The notes under the pieces were generated by a model that was not told the origin of the DNA, did not search any database, and worked only from the letters and a program-made list of their open reading frames with translations. A stretch of DNA of 64,000 nt from Sycon ciliatum. Lineage: Eukaryota; Porifera; Calcarea; Leucosolenida; Sycettidae. Location of the stretch: the NCBI RefSeq assembly GCF_964019385.1, contig NC_088644.1, forward strand, positions 17,668,358 to 17,732,357, in the 5' to 3' direction. Position numbers and translations under genes: made by a program. Below, piece after piece: positions 61,368 to 64,000 of the stretch. Position 1 is the stretch's first letter. Each line of letters starts with the position of its first letter.

Positions 61368-61874
61368 TCACTCAAGCCTCGTAAAGGACAAATGAAGTGA
61401 TTATACGGCCATCGAGTCGACACTCTAGAAGGCCGGATCCTTTTGTAGATCTACTGTCAGGGCCACACGATAACTTGAATACCACGAGTTTTTTTTCTTC
61501 TCATATCAGTCTCAGGCTTTGTAGCTTTGAGCTCAGGGAAGCCTCTCGATGGTGAAAGGAGGAAACGCCGAGAAGAAGCCTACCGCCAAGTCAATCTAAA
61601 TCTACATGGCATTGTTGTGTGATGCGGCGATGGATCGCTTGATCATTGATCGACCAGGCTAGCTAGACTGCGGACCACGGTGGACTGTGCTGCCAAAGCC
61701 TGCAAAGGACTTAGGTAAAGGCAAAGGATGGATATAACGGATTCGCTGGCGTCGGCGTTCAAGACATACCTCGCGATCCATTCGGTCGATCTTTGGAAAA
61801 GCATGACCTTTGAACTTAGGGGTCAAAGGTCAGAGTTCTCTCATTCTCCATGATCCATGAGTTGCTCACTGCAG

Positions 61875-61910
<36 letters not shown>

Positions 61911-62101
61911 GTAGCGGTGCTACACAGCATAATCACTGACTGCATTGGATCCATCATGAAATAATAAAAAAACGAAAAGTCAAAAGAAGGACAGCTTGTA
62001 AACAACAAGAAGCTTTGACAAACCGGTTGCCCTGTGTAATGAATTGCTATGACTAAACTAAAGACTAGTAATGAACGGTCACGGGTATCATAATAATTAA
62101 T
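61368..62101 (-). promoter_or_regulatory. Presumed SYCP1 upstream region
   Basis: Sequence 5' of the SYCP1 start codon. No TATA box or other promoter motif can be assigned with confidence. A TTG/CAA trinucleotide repeat of about 12 units lies at 61876-61910. The transcription start site is unknown. Confidence 0.3.
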
Positions 62102-63387
62102 AGACATGGTTAGCATTTTACCGTTCCCGCTATTTCGACGGTCGGCCTGCACCGTTTTTTGTGTGTGTAGACATGGCATTTTACAGTTCACGCGCTAGAT
62201 CCAACGGTACTCGTACCCCAAACCCGAAATACCGTCGGTTTGGTACCGTTTCGACGATAGAAATGAAAGGGGAAGTAATATTTATTAGTTAAAGGGGAAG
62301 TTAAGGCAAAAATCAAAATTTCACCAGTTGTAGTCTTCAGGGTGCTGAGTCGAATGGTCTTGGTCCGAGGAAGCTGAGACGCTCCCTTCCTACTTGAATC
62401 CCAATCGAACTCGCGCACTTCCACCGAAACTGGGTGACTGACTGCGCCCTACTACTCTTGTAGATGGGGATTTGTATGCAAAATGTCACTAAAAGCGCCG
62501 TTTCGTTCTTATAAAAGCACGGATGACCGCGATTGGCCCATATGTTGTAGTCTTGTGGACGCTGAGTCGACTGGTTTTGGTCCGAAAAGGCTGCGATGCA
62601 GCGTTCCTCCTTTATTCCCAATCGAACATGGTTGAACAAGCGGTCACGTGCTCCTGCGTACACCAGTCAGCTGGTCACCGTGCCTGCAGCCTTAGTGCAG
62701 GGTACAACTACTTACTAGCCTGTTTGACCTTTTTTTGGTGCAGTCCTGTCACTCGAGTTGAACTCGAGTTGAACCTTGGTGTGAAAGTTGACGCCTGCTG
62801 GCTTGGTGACCAGGTGATTTGGGCACCCAGGAGCACGTGACCGCTTCTTCAACCATGTTCGATTGGGAATAAAGGAGGAACGCTGCATCGCAGCCTTTTC
62901 GGACCAAAACCAGTCGACTCAGCGTCCAAAAGACTACAACATATGGGCCAATCGCGGTCATCCGTGCTTTTATAAGAACGACATAGCACTTTTAGTGACA
63001 TTTTGCATACAAATCCCCATCTAGTAGGGCGCAGTCACCCAGTTTCGGTGGAAGTGCGCGAGTTCGATTGGGATTCAAGTAGGAAGGGAGCGTTTCAGCT
63101 TTCTCGGACCAAGACCATTCGACTCAGCACCCCGAAGACTACAACTGGTGAAATTTTAATTTTTGCCTTAACTTCCCCTTTAAGCTCTTTTTAGCGGGAG
63201 AACGAAACGGTAAGATTCTAACTAGGGTTTAACCGTTACCTCACACGTCTATCGTTGCGTCAGGAGTCAGGACTCAGAAGCCGAACTGCTACTAACCGTG
63301 TCTCGAAAACACATCAAAAACAGTAGACTCGCCCTCTACGCCGACCGTCGAAATAGCGTGAACGGTAAAATGCTAACCATGTCTGTA
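62102..63387. mobile_element. TIR element carrying a TTAA MITE
   Basis: Ends agacatggttagcattttac and its reverse complement (about 63368-63387), each continuing into cgctatttcgacggtcgg. Without the inner MITE about 395 bp remain. An imperfect internal repeat of gacatggcattttac lies at 62171. No transposase. Confidence 0.65.
62293..63179. mobile_element. TTAA-type MITE (piggyBac-like), copy 2
   Basis: 887 bp, ends AGGGGAAGTTAAGGC and reverse complement, flanked by TTAA (62289-62292, 63180-63183). Very similar to the copy at 54771-55641, with small insertions such as actcttgta near 62455. Confidence 0.85.
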
Positions 63388-63699
63388 ATATTAATAATTC
63401 TTAATTTCAGGATTACCCAAAGGCTAACGCCTATCATTATATCAGCGGAAATCCTGGATCTCCTGTTTGTGTATGTACAGCATGACTGTGTACATTGAGC
63501 ATTGTAATCAGTGACTCAGTGGGGAAAAGAAAGTGTGCAAAGTGAGTTCGGAAAAGAAAGATGAGTAGATTATTGGTTGGAGGAAAGCAAATCAGCACAC
63601 GAAGCACAGAAGCCATCATACCGGTAGTTTCGACTAGGCCTTTCGTACTTTTCAACAAGGTAGCTAGCAAGCAAGTCCATTCACTCTACCAAAAGCTAA

Positions 63700-63900
63700 A
63701 ACTCGTTTCGGTCTCTTTTCAGTTTCTTTCATCGGTTCCGACCGTTGGAATGCACTCCCCGCTGCAGTCCGCTTATGCTCTTCACTGCACCCATTCCGTA
63801 ATTCAGTACTTTCATTTCTAGGGTACCGGTACCCTGTAAGAAGGCCTTAGCCTTAGGCCTGTGGGGATTGCCCTATCAAAAATTTGATAATAATAATAAT
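63700..63900 (+). mobile_element. LINE 3' end fragment
   Basis: Coding remnant with gaccgttggaatgcactccc (W-N-x-L-P-type motif), then ggtaccctgtaagaaggcc and an ATA/TAA repeat. The same tail as 40380-40576, so one LINE family with two truncated copies. Confidence 0.6.
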
Positions 63901-64000
63901 ATAATATAACGGGCATTTTGGCGGTCAAAAAAATGCTGTAGTACAAAATATACAGTGACTAGTGACTACAGTAGTGAAGAACAAGCACGCAAATCAATAA

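Noticed and set aside
56632..59835. His/Thr-rich ORFs
   Set aside because: Readings of CA microsatellites and of the tandem duplication.

Overview
The window is eukaryotic, probably from a transposon-rich invertebrate animal. Evidence for this is the spliced coding exons with GT-AG borders, microsatellites, LINEs, LTR and tyrosine-recombinase retroelements, and many MITE-like inverted repeats. A marine lineage such as a sponge or cnidarian is plausible, but I cannot assign one from sequence alone. No rRNA, CRISPR array or prokaryotic operon is visible.

One host gene organises the window. On the minus strand, from 61367 down to at least 1283, 25 short exons with consistent splice phases add up to 1992 nt (664 codons) of almost continuous coiled coil. 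The N-terminal part aligns with vertebrate SYCP1, the transverse-filament protein of the synaptonemal complex. The best block reads [19 protein letters not shown] here against EAEKIKKWKVSTEAELRQK in human. Exon 1 carries the ATG with a stop codon directly upstream in frame. The 3' end of the gene lies beyond base 1.

Nearly everything else sits in its introns. From left to right: a 466-bp palindromic MITE (142-607); an internally deleted Ty3/Gypsy element (1784-4609); MITEs at 6317, 8013 and 8991; an unidentified plus-strand ORF split by a MITE (7743-8464); a 228-bp tandem array (10139-11206); a MITE carrying a full-length Gypsy element (12722-17873); a DIRS/Ngaro-type tyrosine-recombinase retroelement (about 21480-25650); a TIR element (26156-26846); a relic Gypsy element holding another MITE (27206-28781); a MITE (29616-29935) and a GGT microsatellite (30070-30288) on either side of one exon.

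The 25.5-kb intron 3 holds two LINEs in tandem (32029-40235), a tRNA-derived tandem SINE (40578-41240) and a four-layer nest. In the nest, a 6.2-kb Gypsy element sits inside an 11.5-kb Gypsy-like element, which sits in one arm of a large inverted repeat. The other arm of that repeat carries a TTAA-type MITE (54771-55641). Intron 2 holds a 1,111-bp tandem duplication. Upstream of the first exon lies a TIR element carrying a second TTAA MITE (62102-63387).

Many insertions keep exact target-site duplications, so their order can be read. The two nested LTR elements, and the Gypsy element at 13011, have near-identical LTRs and are young. The elements at 1784 and 27206 are old and broken. All functional calls come from reading motifs by eye; no database search was possible.
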